NCBI GenBank assembly: GCA_030612725.1
Contig: JAUWNJ010000014.1
Coordinates: 1-64,000 of the forward strand
Length of the DNA: 64,000 nucleotides
DNA from: Planctomycetales bacterium
GTDB taxonomy: Bacteria > Planctomycetota > Phycisphaerae > SM23-33
Reading direction: 5' to 3'
A model generated the notes under the pieces. That model was given only the letters and a program-made list of their open reading frames with translations. It had not been told where the DNA came from and did not search any database. Shown piece by piece: positions 1 through 13,006 of this stretch (its first letter is position 1; each line of letters starts with the position of its first letter). The translations under genes were made by a program, and so were the position numbers.

Positions 1-368
1 GAGCGGGAAATGCACAAATCACCGCGAGGCACGCCAGGGTTCCGCAAATCCATGGGTATAAATCGCTTCTCATTTTCTAAACCTCCGGGGGCCTTGAAGC
101 CTGATTACTCCGACAGTACCTGGCTTATGGGTATATCGGCAGTAGAGGAGGGTCAGTTTGCTAACAGTTGGTACATAAAATGGGGGCAGGCCACCTTGAT
201 CGCGCTGTGTTCGCCTTTTGGCGCGCCCAACCCCCCCTAAAAAAAGCAGGGAAAAAAAAATACAAAAAAAACTTTACCTACGCCCGCCACGCACTTATGG
301 GGGCGCTATCGGTTTTGTGTGCGCGTGGGCGCGCCAAAACGCGAACACAAAAGTTAATACGGAGAGAA

Positions 369-482
369 TAGGGACTAGGGACTAGGGACTTGGGACTTGG
401 GACTTGGGACTAGGGAACAGAAAAACAGATGAACCAATCAACGGACAGATAGGGACTAGGGACTTGGGACTAGGGACTAGGA
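369..482. repeat. Heptamer STRR-like arrays (TAGGGAC/TTGGGAC)
   Basis: Two blocks, 369-418 and 450-482, of 7-bp units tagggac/ttgggac separated by 'gaaccaatcaacggacag'. Confidence 0.9.
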
Positions 483-610
483 AAAAAGAAACAGATGGCC
501 GTTTAGGCAAGATGGGCGAAATAGGCAATGGCGGATTTTTTAAAATGGGCGTAAAAATGACCTTGAAATACGCAACTGCTTGCACGCCAAGGATTTGTGG
601 ATTTTGGAAA

Positions 611-717
611 CTTTCCCAATTGTTCCCAATCGTTCCGAATTGTTCCGAATCGTTCCCATTTGTTCCGAATTGTTCCGAATCGTTCCGAATTGTTCCGTTT
701 CGTTCCGTTTCGTTCCA
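611..717. repeat. Tandem decamer array (gttccgaatt / gttccgaatc type)
   Basis: Direct reading: about 10 consecutive ~10-bp units 'aattgttccg/aatcgttccg/tttcgttccg' next to the 3' end of the DHS-like gene. Confidence 0.9.
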
Positions 718-756
718 CAACGTGGTCCTACGGACCGTTCCAGCGAGGCTACCATC

Positions 757-1728
757 CTACTTCAGACGGGCGAGGATTTGTTTGTGCAGCGCGGGCATTG
801 TGGCGCGATGCCGGCCCTGGATGTAGAAACTCTCCCCGCCGTCGGAAACCGTACGGACGAGGATCGTCTTGAAAGGGCGATAGTAATAGGCTGGCTCGGT
901 GTCCGGTGGAGTGGTGGTCAAATCCGCCGGCAAGGCCATCAGGTCGAACACCGCCGTTGTGAAATGACGAATTTCCCGTCCCTCGGACGCTGCGACGTTC
1001 CGGGCCATGGAAAGGGCTTTGAGATAAACTTCCGGCGCCATGACGGCAGAGCCGTAGCACAGCATCACGCCGCCTTCGAGTTTTTCAATCACTCGGGCGA
1101 AGATAAGGAAATCCCGCCCGCTGGCGGCCCCTGCGGCAGAGGCGTTGAAGTTGGGATGTTCGTGGATAATGTCATATCCGATACCCACGTGGACGGTAAC
1201 GGGAATGCCGAGTTCGTAACCGGCTGCGAAGATGCTGACGTCGCTGTGAGGATAATCGCCTTCGGCAATTTCCTTCCCGACGGCTTCGCCAAGTCCCAGG
1301 CCATCGTCGGCAGCGGCGGATACAACGTCGTTGAGTCGTCCCGTTTCGCGCCACAGGCCGAACTGTCCGGCACGGATGTATTTGGGGACGGATTCGCTGG
1401 TCGCTCCGATTCGCGCCAGTTCGTAATCGTGAATGATCCCAGCCCCGTTCATCGCGACGACATCGACAAGCCCTCGCCGCATCAGGTCGATGACGTATCG
1501 GCCAAGCCCGTCCTTTATGACGTGAGCGCCCATCATCAGCACAACGGCCCCACCTTTGCCGCGCGAGCGAACAATCCGCTCAGCCAGCGAGTCCAAAGAT
1601 TCATGTTCAAATGGTTCGTCGGTCTGGCCTGGTTTCAGGAGGTCCGCAATATGCACGAGGTTTTCACGCTCAGCCAGAGGTTTGAGGTTCAGGCGCGACG
1701 TATCGAATGTTTCGTATCGGCTTGCCAT
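757..1728 (-). CDS. Deoxyhypusine synthase-like family protein
   Basis: Motifs 'VVLMMGAHVIKDGLGRYVIDLMRRGLVDVVAMNGAGIIHDYELA'; start chosen at MASRYETF inside the longer ORF 757-1755. Confidence 0.7.
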   Translation of the reverse strand: MASRYETFDTSRLNLKPLAERENLVHIADLLKPGQTDEPFEHESLDSLAERIVRSRGKGGAVVLMMGAHVIKDGLGRYVIDLMRRGLVDVVAMNGAGIIHDYELARIGATSESVPKYIRAGQFGLWRETGRLNDVVSAAADDGLGLGEAVGKEIAEGDYPHSDVSIFAAGYELGIPVTVHVGIGYDIIHEHPNFNASAAGAASGRDFLIFARVIEKLEGGVMLCYGSAVMAPEVYLKALSMARNVAASEGREIRHFTTAVFDLMALPADLTTTPPDTEPAYYYRPFKTILVRTVSDGGESFYIQGRHRATMPALHKQILARLK

Positions 1729-1889
1729 AATTTCACCGGCCCCTTTATCGCCCAATATCGGCGTAAAGTCCAGACTCCGCTAACGGGAATTCCGATTGTA
1801 ACGAATATGAGGTCTTTGTTGGTCAAGTGGGTCAGTTAATTTGACGATACGAAACACGCAGCGGTATATCCGGACTATAAGGAACGAAA

Positions 1890-2699
1890 ATGTACCTGAA
1901 TCATTACAAATTGAAGGAACTTCCGTTCAGTGTAACTCCTGATCCGAAATTCCTTTACCCGACTTCCCAGCACCGCACGGCTTTGAATCACCTGCTTTTC
2001 GGTATCCGGCAACGGAAGGGGTTCGTCCTGCTGACAGGGGAGGTCGGAGCGGGAAAGACCATGCTGTGTCGAAAACTGCTGAACAGCCTGGGCGAGGATT
2101 ATCACACCGCACTGATCCTCAACCCGATGCTGACGGCTACGCAACTGCTGAAGGCAATTGCGGCGGAATTCGGTATCGGCGCTCGCTGCCGCGACCGCCT
2201 TTCCTGCATTACCCGGCTCAACCGTTTTCTGCTGGCGGTTCACGAGGCCGAACGCGACGCCGTTCTCGTTATCGACGAGGCCCAGGATATGTCGAGGGAA
2301 CTGCTGGAAACGGTTCGCCTCCTGAGCAACCTGGAGACAGATTCGCGCAAACTGCTTCAGATCGTGCTGGTAGGGCAGCCGGAACTGCGCCGGAAGATTA
2401 ACAGCCCGACACTTCGGCAGTTGTCGCAGCGGATAACGGTTCGCTATCACCTCTCTCCGATGAGTCGGAGTGAGACGGCCCAATACCTTCGCCATCGCCT
2501 TCTCGTCGCCGGCGCGGGCGAAGCGGTGAAATTCGACGAAGAAGCAATCGACGAAATATACAACTACTCCGACGGAACGCCCAGACTGATAAACGCCATC
2601 AGCGACAGGACACTACTGGCGGGGTTCCTCAACGGAGCCGAAAGCATCAACGGAAAAACAGTCCAACTCGCCATCGGCGATATGAAGGAGGCTGCCTGA
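1890..2699 (+). CDS. ExeA/GspA-like AAA ATPase
   Basis: 'MYLNHYKLKELPFSVTPDPKFLYPT..HL' plus Walker A 'GEVGAGKT' and Walker B 'VLVIDEAQ'; typical ExeA N-terminus. Confidence 0.85.
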   Translation: MYLNHYKLKELPFSVTPDPKFLYPTSQHRTALNHLLFGIRQRKGFVLLTGEVGAGKTMLCRKLLNSLGEDYHTALILNPMLTATQLLKAIAAEFGIGARCRDRLSCITRLNRFLLAVHEAERDAVLVIDEAQDMSRELLETVRLLSNLETDSRKLLQIVLVGQPELRRKINSPTLRQLSQRITVRYHLSPMSRSETAQYLRHRLLVAGAGEAVKFDEEAIDEIYNYSDGTPRLINAISDRTLLAGFLNGAESINGKTVQLAIGDMKEAA

Positions 2700-3415
2700 T
2701 GAGCCTGATAAATGAAGCACTCAAACGGGCCGAAGTACTCGGTCAAAACACGAAAACGCCCACCGCTAAACGTTCGACGCACGGTATAGAGCATCTTTAT
2801 GACGACCAGGCCACTGGCTCAGAGCACCCGCCAGCCGCGGTAACGAAAGAAGTTTCTCGTCTTTTGCGGAAAGATCAGACGAGCCTGCGAGGCGCTTCGG
2901 CATTGGGTGTCTGCGTAATCGCTTCGGTGGCGGTGATAATGCACCTGACGCTCCCACCGGAGCAGCGAAGTCCTGTCGAAGCCGAAGCCGGACTTCGGCG
3001 AGCTCAGTCGAGCCGGGGAGCCACCGCAACGCTCGAAACGCAAACGCCGACCACCGACGAAGAAACCGAGGCTGCACCCGACGAGACGCCCGAAAAATCC
3101 AACGTTGCCGCACTGCAACATGCTATCGCCGGCGTTCTGAATAGCAGCGACGCCAAAACAGCGGAAAAAACACCACCGCCGGAACCTGTCGAGACAATTC
3201 AGCCGGACACCAACGAACGGAATATCGACGACAAACCGGAGGCCGTCAAATTCACACTCAGCGGAATACTGGCGTCAGGCGACAAAGGCTATGCCATCGT
3301 CAACAACCATATGGTAACTGTCGGGGACAACATCGACGGCGCGAAAGTCGTTACCATCGGCAAGCACCATGTCGTGCTGGAAAAGGACTCGAAGCAATTC
3401 ACACTGCGAATGTAA
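2699..3415 (+). CDS. GspB-like general secretion protein
   Basis: 'MSLINEALKRAE' start, one TM segment and a C-terminal 'ILASGDKGYAIVNNHMVTVGDNIDGAKVVTIGKHHVVLE' domain; overlaps the ExeA stop codon. Confidence 0.7.
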   Translation: MSLINEALKRAEVLGQNTKTPTAKRSTHGIEHLYDDQATGSEHPPAAVTKEVSRLLRKDQTSLRGASALGVCVIASVAVIMHLTLPPEQRSPVEAEAGLRRAQSSRGATATLETQTPTTDEETEAAPDETPEKSNVAALQHAIAGVLNSSDAKTAEKTPPPEPVETIQPDTNERNIDDKPEAVKFTLSGILASGDKGYAIVNNHMVTVGDNIDGAKVVTIGKHHVVLEKDSKQFTLRM

Positions 3416-3422
3416 CGCGTGG

Positions 3423-4265
3423 TTACATGCCTAAATGTTTTCGGGCACTGGAGCAGGTACTGCATCCTTCCCATGTGCAGAGCAGCACGTCGGGCTTATC
3501 CTTGATCATCTCGCAAACCGTTTCAATGACATCCGAACCTCGCATCAACATGAGTTTGGCTCCGCCAAGTCGGCCGTCGGCTAATTGGTCTTTTCGGCGG
3601 AGAGGATAATCTATCGCACCGAAAGCGACGCTGCACGAAGGTGAAGTGTCCAGTTTATGGCTGATAATACCGCCGTCGGGAAGGCGCACTTTGATTGAGG
3701 ATATCTTGAAAAACGGCAGGACTTTCACGACTCCGGCGTGTTCTTCTCCGACGTGGACGGTGGTGTTTGTATTGTTGGCGACGTCGATCATGAGGATTTT
3801 CCCGCCCATTTTGGCGAGGCGGTCGAGGGGGCTGTCCGCCCCGACCGTACGGCAATCCAGGTGGCTACGAGTAAGCGTCTCTGCGTCGGGTCCGATGACC
3901 GCCACCGAGTGTGTCGGGTGGAGGCTTCGGACAGCGCCGGGCCATTTCATGCCCATCTCCGGGATAATGCCCGTAGAGGAAGGCGTCTTATCCGGATCGA
4001 AATACGGTTCGGTCGCCGAAGGGCCGTTGAACGTCGGGAACATCAGATTGCCTTCCGGGCCGATTACGTCGAGCAAAGCCTGTATGAGCGTTCTCGGCCC
4101 GCCATCGACCGGGCCGATACTTCGGAATGAACTGTGCACGACCAAACTGTCGCCGGTTTCCAATCCAACCTGGCGAAAGGCAGCGGCAATATCCGAACCG
4201 GCCAGCGGCGTTTTTTCAGACACAAGATTTTTCCTTATATCGGCATGGAGGGCATCAAAAACCAA
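3423..4265 (-). CDS. AAC(3)-family N-acetyltransferase
   Basis: 'GDSLVVHSSFRSIGPVDGGPRTLIQALLDVIGPEGNLMFPTFNG' and 'HPTHSVAVIGPDAE' are characteristic of AAC(3). Confidence 0.8.
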   Translation of the reverse strand: MVFDALHADIRKNLVSEKTPLAGSDIAAAFRQVGLETGDSLVVHSSFRSIGPVDGGPRTLIQALLDVIGPEGNLMFPTFNGPSATEPYFDPDKTPSSTGIIPEMGMKWPGAVRSLHPTHSVAVIGPDAETLTRSHLDCRTVGADSPLDRLAKMGGKILMIDVANNTNTTVHVGEEHAGVVKVLPFFKISSIKVRLPDGGIISHKLDTSPSCSVAFGAIDYPLRRKDQLADGRLGGAKLMLMRGSDVIETVCEMIKDKPDVLLCTWEGCSTCSSARKHLGM

Positions 4266-6162
4266 ACATGATCGCCCCCATCATCGGGTAGAGCAGTATG
4301 AACTTTGTGGAGAATGGGATTTTGCCCCGGCTTTTCAACAGCAGACCCTCGCGGTCGGGCTTGAAGACCGCGATCTCAGGTCCGAGCATTCGGACCAGTT
4401 TGTTGGTCGATGGTAGCGAAGCCAAAGGAAAGAATTCCTGTGTGTTTTCCGACTGGACGGCCTGCATCAGCATCGGCCAGAACAGTTTTGTAATTGCGGC
4501 AAGGTTCATCACGAAGATTCCCGATCCGTCGCCGGTGAGTTTCAGTAATTTTTTGCCTTTACTGTTCGGTTCGAACCCGCCGGTTTTGTCGAGAGCAGTG
4601 TCTATCGCGGATTTGAGAGCATTATCGTTGAGGGCGATTACGGCGCGATCCTTCATGACAACAATGCGAACCATCTCACCGATATTGCGGATGGGAATCT
4701 TTCGATATTGCTTAGCCAGGGCAGGGCGACCCTCGGCATCGACTTTATTCTGCCGGCCTGCTTCACCGGCAAGTTCAATCAATTCGTCGATTGCCCTGAC
4801 CGCCTTGGCGCGATCTTTGATACCAAGCACCAAACCGACCGGAGGCCCGCCGCCGCCACCCATCATCCCCACCATCGCCTGCAACTCCGTAACAAAACCG
4901 GTTACATTACCGTCCGACGCATCAATCAATGCCTCAATCTGCTTGATGATTTTCGCTGTCTTTTCATCGATCTTCTTCTCGGCCGGTTTGATTGCGGGTC
5001 CTCCGGCACCCTCCACCGTTACCTCGGTTTTCCCCCAAAACGGCACTCCCTTCGCCGCCATAACCATGGCCGTTATCGTTTTCGTCAGCGTCTTCTTATC
5101 CAATTGCCCAGCCAGGCAGAAGGTCGATTCGCTCGGCGTCATTGCAAAGGCGGCTTTGTATGATCCGCCGGCTTTGCAAATGCGGACCAGTCCGCCGTTG
5201 GCCTTGGGGGCATAGATATAGGTCAATCGGGTATAGACGTTGTCGGCGTATCCACCGACGCCACCCATGCCACGAATGCCGTACAACCCCAGGGCCTTGA
5301 AGTATAGTTGTGCGTCCTTGTTCGTGACCTTCTTCTTGAACATCTTCATCAGCATCTCGACGTCGAAATACCAGCGGAATGCCCAATCCTTCAGAGCGGT
5401 TTTTTTCATCACGACCTGAAGGTTTTGAGAGTGGATTTTATTCCTGGGTTTTCCGTCCTTCGTGAATGTTCTGCCAAGGGCGTCGGCGGCGCGGAGACTG
5501 GTGGCTACATAAAGGACGTCCTTTGCCCAGTGAACCATGAAGAGGCTGTCGTTTTTTCTGAGTTGATCGTTGGCGAGATTGAATACCATGCCGCGTTTGG
5601 CGACTCCCCGCCAGGTGATTGTCCCGCTTTTATGCGTGAACGACTGGCGGGTGCTTTCTGTGCCGGCAGGGGGTACGCCAATCTTCATCAGTAACTCAAG
5701 TGCGGACCTGGTTTCCCTGGCGTATTTACCCGTAACGCAGATAAACCCCATACCGGGTTTGGAATCATCCAAAACCACGAACATGGCGCTGGGGTTGTAC
5801 CAGAACGGCAGGAGGAACTTGTGCAGTATTTGCTGATGCTTGGCGATTGTCTCGGCTTCATCCAGATCGAACATGCCCCGAACGATCATTTTGCCGATTT
5901 GAACGCGCGAACCGTGAACGAACTGGTTGATGGCGTCGTCGGTAGCCATCTTGCCGAGGTTTGACGCGAGAAATACCTTCCTGACGGCAGTATGTCCCCG
6001 CCGTTCGACATAGAAAACAGCTTCCTTTGGTATCATCCCGACCAAGCCGGCATTTTCCGCCGGCTTCGGCGCTTGGGCCCAGGCCTGTGGAATTGTCGCG
6101 CAGAAAGCCACTGTGACAGTAATAAGGAGTAATCCATAGAGATGCTTTGTCTTGTTCATCAT
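4255..6162 (-). CDS. Secreted hypothetical protein (635 aa)
   Basis: Long ORF with N-terminal signal peptide 'HLYGLLLITVTVAFCATIPQAWAQA'. Confidence 0.75.
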   Translation of the reverse strand: MMNKTKHLYGLLLITVTVAFCATIPQAWAQAPKPAENAGLVGMIPKEAVFYVERRGHTAVRKVFLASNLGKMATDDAINQFVHGSRVQIGKMIVRGMFDLDEAETIAKHQQILHKFLLPFWYNPSAMFVVLDDSKPGMGFICVTGKYARETRSALELLMKIGVPPAGTESTRQSFTHKSGTITWRGVAKRGMVFNLANDQLRKNDSLFMVHWAKDVLYVATSLRAADALGRTFTKDGKPRNKIHSQNLQVVMKKTALKDWAFRWYFDVEMLMKMFKKKVTNKDAQLYFKALGLYGIRGMGGVGGYADNVYTRLTYIYAPKANGGLVRICKAGGSYKAAFAMTPSESTFCLAGQLDKKTLTKTITAMVMAAKGVPFWGKTEVTVEGAGGPAIKPAEKKIDEKTAKIIKQIEALIDASDGNVTGFVTELQAMVGMMGGGGGPPVGLVLGIKDRAKAVRAIDELIELAGEAGRQNKVDAEGRPALAKQYRKIPIRNIGEMVRIVVMKDRAVIALNDNALKSAIDTALDKTGGFEPNSKGKKLLKLTGDGSGIFVMNLAAITKLFWPMLMQAVQSENTQEFFPLASLPSTNKLVRMLGPEIAVFKPDREGLLLKSRGKIPFSTKFILLYPMMGAIMFGF

Positions 6163-6309
6163 GCTTTACCCTTTCTAGTGCCAGACTATCTCGTTGATAT
6201 ATCCTACGCAGCGGAACGGACTTATTCTATAAAACACCACCTTCGTAATCAATGTTCACATTTATCGGCCAGAGCGGTTCTTTGTACTATATCCCCTAAC
6301 GGCGGTTTC

Positions 6310-6401
6310 GCGCAAAAGCAAAGGCCCCCGGATTTTCACCCGGAGGCCTTTGATATAAGGCGGTGTTGACCTACTTTCCCGCTAATGCAGTATCATCGGC
6401 C
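6310..6401. repeat. 92-bp direct repeat, copy A (terminator plus 3' end of 5S rRNA)
   Basis: Matches 7117-7208 at 90 of 92 positions by eye. Confidence 0.9.
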
Positions 6402-7087
6402 GCTGCGTGGCAAGCCGGCAGGTCGCTCCTTATCTTTGCCACGTATGTTTTGGCCTGTTCTCTTAGTTCCTCAACCTCCTGCCTCTGCGTCGGAGCCTCG
6501 GCAATCGCCTCTTCTGACTCCAGCGTCTGGATCAGGTCATCTGTAGTCTTAAGCACGGCTGCGGACACCACGGGATTGTAACCCTTCTGAACCGCCAGCC
6601 TCTCAAGGTCCGTCATCCGACAACGAAGACGTACCCAAGCAGCCCATCCCCGTGGATACGGTATGCAATTATAATGTATGACATGGGACATTCCCGACGC
6701 CGTTATCTCTGCCTCGTGTTTGACGCTGATTTGACCAGCGAGTTCCTCCATGTCCGCCTTCAATAAGTTTCCCTCCGGTGCAGACAAACCGCCGTGCTCC
6801 ACAAGCATATTGACACACAGCCTGGCGATAAGAATTTCCCCAATCAGGCGACGCTTTTCTTTCGGATGAATCGGGTTCGTCCAACTGTGTTCTTTCGCAC
6901 ATGAAGCCCTTGCTTCATTCATAATCGAAATAATCAACTTCCACCGCTTATTTTCGTGAACTTGGCATGCAACTGTGTAATCGTAGGCATCATGTTCGTT
7001 TTCAAGGGAATCAATTTTAGGGTTGGTCTGGCACCCCAAGGTAATCAGAAGAACGAATACTGCCGGTATGGGTAGATATTTGCTCAT
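6371..7087 (-). CDS. Lipoprotein-like hypothetical protein whose C-terminus is encoded by a 5S rRNA fragment
   Basis: Signal plus lipobox-like 'VFVLLITLGCQTN'; final codons 'ADDTALAGK*' read through the 5S-like duplicate. Confidence 0.65.
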   Translation of the reverse strand: MSKYLPIPAVFVLLITLGCQTNPKIDSLENEHDAYDYTVACQVHENKRWKLIISIMNEARASCAKEHSWTNPIHPKEKRRLIGEILIARLCVNMLVEHGGLSAPEGNLLKADMEELAGQISVKHEAEITASGMSHVIHYNCIPYPRGWAAWVRLRCRMTDLERLAVQKGYNPVVSAAVLKTTDDLIQTLESEEAIAEAPTQRQEVEELREQAKTYVAKIRSDLPACHAAADDTALAGK

Positions 7088-7116
7088 TTTCTGTGCTGTA
7101 TTGTAAAGCGCCGGCG

Positions 7117-7208
7117 GCGCAAAAGCAAAGGCCTCCGGATTTTCACCCGGAGGCCTTTGATATAAGGCGGCGTTGACCTACTTTCCCGCTAATGCAGTAT
7201 CATCGGCC
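7117..7208. repeat. 92-bp direct repeat, copy B (3' end of the genuine 5S plus terminator)
   Basis: Matches copy A 6310-6401. Confidence 0.9.
7127..7158 (-). terminator. rrn transcription terminator hairpin
   Basis: AAAGGCCTCCGG-attttca-CCGGAGGCCTTT, perfect stem downstream of 5S on the minus strand. Confidence 0.75.
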
Positions 7209-7273
7209 ACTACGTCTTCACTACTGTGTTCGAGATGGGAACAGGTGTTTCCCGTAGTGTATAGACACCGCCA
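7164..7273 (-). rRNA. rrf: 5S ribosomal RNA
   Basis: Reverse complement '...ggaaacacctgttcccatctcgaacacagtagtgaag...gccgatgatactgcattagcgggaaagtaggtc...' is canonical 5S. Ends approximate. Confidence 0.9.
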
Positions 7274-7395
7274 TTGCCTCGTCAGACCTGTCGGTCTGAC
7301 GAAACGGCTGGTTTGCATAACATACAGGTAGCCTTGAGGTTCACCGCGCTGAGCGGCATGGGCTTTTTTTACAGGCCCATGATAAATGTGATCAA

Positions 7396-10368
<2,973 letters not shown>

Positions 10369-10700
10369 CACATTTATCACAAGCCCCGCATCACGAAATA
10401 AATTCCGAAAAACGAAAACCTGCAAATAAATATCTCAAGCCGCTTCCAGCGCTCATACGGCCCTGCGTGCAAAGCAACAGACTAGTTACCCGCTTGCCTG
10501 TCGTGCAGAGCCATTGGTGAACCTCAAAGTTTGCTACCTATATGTAATTGTCAAAGAGCCGTTCTGATGCAATACTCGGACACCAACCCTATCGGCCCGG
10601 TCAGTCCAGTCCTTATTTATATCAAACATTTTTATGCCATGCAAGGTCTTTTTGGGGTAATTGAAAAAAAACTTTTTGCCGTTGAGACCGACCGGCGCGC

Positions 10701-12890
10701 TCACCGCACAGTCATCCGCCAGCAGCGATGAATACGCTTATTGCGAAAGTCGTCGGGAACGGTCCGGCGGGAGATTTCTCGAACATCCAGACCGGTAAGC
10801 GTATCAGGATCGAACTTGAACTGGCGGAAGTTTGTGGAGAAATAAATCACGCCGCCTTCAGGCATCACCCGCGCCGCAGCAATAAGCAGATCGCCGTAGT
10901 GAAGTTGCACATCGAAGACGTCCTGGATTTGCTTACTGTTAGAAAATGTCGGAGGGTCGATTACCGCGATATCGTATTGCTCACCTTGTGGACGCCTGCG
11001 CAGAAACTCCATCGCGTCGGCCCGAACGAACTGGTGCTGAGACCCTTTGAACCCATTGGCCGACATGTTCCGTTTGGCCCAGTCGAGATACGTTTTCGAA
11101 AGGTCCACGGTCGTTGTCGATGCTGCCCCGCCGTCGGCTGCGTACACCGAAAACGCGCCGGTGTAGGCGAACAGGTTCAGCATCCGCTTGCCGGCAGATT
11201 CGGCACGAACCATCTCGCGGGTAATTCGGTGATCGAGAAACAATCCCGTGTCGAGGTAGTCGGAAAGATTTACCTCGAACTCCAGCCCGCCCTCGTGAAC
11301 CGTAAAAACATTTCCGGCCTCGGAGACCTTATTGTACTGCGCGATACCCCTCTGTCGTCGGCGACGCTTGAGATAAATATCCTCCCGCCGAATGCCGAGC
11401 GTCTCGCCGGCGGTCTTGACGAGCATATCCAGCCAATCGGCATGCTCGGCGGGTGTGCGGTCGTGAGGCCGGTCGTATTCGGCCATGTGCAGCCGACCCT
11501 CGTAAATATCCACCGCGAGGGGAATCTCAGGGATGTCCCGGTCGTAGATGCGATAGCAGGTAATCCCCTTGCCTGGCCAGCGGCGCAGATGTCTGGAAAT
11601 CTTCCGTAAGCGATTGGCAAATATCTCCGCCTGATTCGAGGCGTTGTCGGCCAAGCCGCCAAAGGCCGAAGTCGCCTTTGCTTCGGCTTCTTCGGGAGGC
11701 TCGGACTGTTGCGGTGAATGTTGCTGGTCTGAGCGTCTCTTCGGCGGCTTGGGTCCGTAAAATTGGAAGTATGTGCACTCGATTCGACCGTTGTACAGTT
11801 TCCTGCGCCGGTCGGCGGACTGGCCTAAAATCTGCTCCAGATTCAGGCTGGTGATTATGTAGAAAGACCATGATTTCAGCGTTCGGAACACCTCCGGCAT
11901 CGTCTGGTAAAGCGCCATGATATCCGGAGTTTTCTCGAACCGCCTGCCATATGGCGGGTTGCAGATTACACATCCATACTCTCGATTTGAGGTCAACTTC
12001 TCGAACGCCATTTGCTGAAAGTGGATATCGTCGGCGACGCCCGCGAGTTGGGCGTGATAGGCCGAAAGGCTGATCGCTTTCGGTTCGATGTCGGTTCCTA
12101 TGATCCGCAAAGGAAGAGCCGGTTTGATCAGGTCGCGTGCGTTTTCGCGCTGCGTTTCCCAGTGCCCGGACGGAACCCATTCCCACTCTTCAGCGACGAA
12201 GCGACGGTTCAGTCCAGGCGCGATATTCCGACCAATCAGAGCAGCCTCAATTGGAATCGTTCCGCTCCCGCAGAATGGGTCGATCAGATGACGGTCGGGC
12301 TTCCAGAAACTCATTTGCACCATGGCCGCTGCGAGGGTCTCTTTGATTGGAGCAGGCCCAGCGGCCTGGCGATATCCTCGCTTGTTCAAACCCGCACCGG
12401 TCGTGTCGATTGTGAGTTGTGCCACATTTTCGCGTATTGCGATCTCGACAGTGCAGGTCGCGCCCGTTTCGGGCAATTCGTTCACTCCGTGAGCGGACCG
12501 TAACTTTTCAACGATCGCTTTTTTGACGATCTTCTGGCAGGCGGGGACAGATGAGAGTTGGCTCTTGTAACTCCGTCCGCCAACAGGGAACTTACCATCC
12601 GCCGGAATCCACCGCTGCCATGGTAATGCATGGGTGCGGTCGAACAGTTCGTCGAAATCGCGCGCCTCGAATGAATCGACGAGAAGCAATACCCGGTCGG
12701 CCGTCCGTAGCCAAAGGTTCGCCCGAACCAATCCTTCAGGCCCGGCCCGGAACAGTATGCGTCCGGGAGAACAGACCCTCGCGTCGGAAAAACCCAGTTC
12801 AAAAAGTTCCCGCTTGACGCAGGCCTCAAGACCGGATGCCGTTGTTGCAATGAGTTGAAATTCGTCCATACCACCCACTGGAAGAAGCAT
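10701..12890 (-). CDS. rlmKL: Bifunctional 23S rRNA methyltransferase RlmK/RlmL
   Basis: 729 aa with THUMP region, 'DPFCGSGTIPIEAALIGRNIAPGLNR', 'CNPPYGRR', and C-terminal 'RMLNLFAYTGAFSVYAADGGA', 'VIDPPTFSNSKQ'. Confidence 0.9.
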   Translation of the reverse strand: MLLPVGGMDEFQLIATTASGLEACVKRELFELGFSDARVCSPGRILFRAGPEGLVRANLWLRTADRVLLLVDSFEARDFDELFDRTHALPWQRWIPADGKFPVGGRSYKSQLSSVPACQKIVKKAIVEKLRSAHGVNELPETGATCTVEIAIRENVAQLTIDTTGAGLNKRGYRQAAGPAPIKETLAAAMVQMSFWKPDRHLIDPFCGSGTIPIEAALIGRNIAPGLNRRFVAEEWEWVPSGHWETQRENARDLIKPALPLRIIGTDIEPKAISLSAYHAQLAGVADDIHFQQMAFEKLTSNREYGCVICNPPYGRRFEKTPDIMALYQTMPEVFRTLKSWSFYIITSLNLEQILGQSADRRRKLYNGRIECTYFQFYGPKPPKRRSDQQHSPQQSEPPEEAEAKATSAFGGLADNASNQAEIFANRLRKISRHLRRWPGKGITCYRIYDRDIPEIPLAVDIYEGRLHMAEYDRPHDRTPAEHADWLDMLVKTAGETLGIRREDIYLKRRRRQRGIAQYNKVSEAGNVFTVHEGGLEFEVNLSDYLDTGLFLDHRITREMVRAESAGKRMLNLFAYTGAFSVYAADGGAASTTTVDLSKTYLDWAKRNMSANGFKGSQHQFVRADAMEFLRRRPQGEQYDIAVIDPPTFSNSKQIQDVFDVQLHYGDLLIAAARVMPEGGVIYFSTNFRQFKFDPDTLTGLDVREISRRTVPDDFRNKRIHRCWRMTVR

Positions 12891-12998
12891 TCACCGCAGA
12901 GAACGCAGAGGACGCAGAGATATTAGAAGGAACAACAGAAGAATCTTTTTTGCTTTTTTTTAAACTCTCTGCGTTCTCTGCGATCTCTGCGGTGAATT
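12889..12998. repeat. Inverted-repeat element built from 9-mer 'cgcagagaa' units
   Basis: 'attcaccgcagagaacgcagaggacgcagagat' (12889-12921) opposite 'ctctctgcgttctctgcgatctctgcggtgaat' (12965-12998). Confidence 0.85.
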
Positions 12999-13006
12999 TC
13001 TTTTTG

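Noticed and set aside
580-1839. 419-aa plus-strand ORF antisense to the DHS-like gene
   Set aside because: The minus-strand frame carries recognisable conserved motifs; the plus ORF is low-complexity and explained by high GC and the decamer array.
3423-4265. AAC(3)-like gene as acquired antibiotic resistance
   Set aside because: In a stable host context with no mobile elements beside it; AAC(3)-fold proteins often have other substrates.
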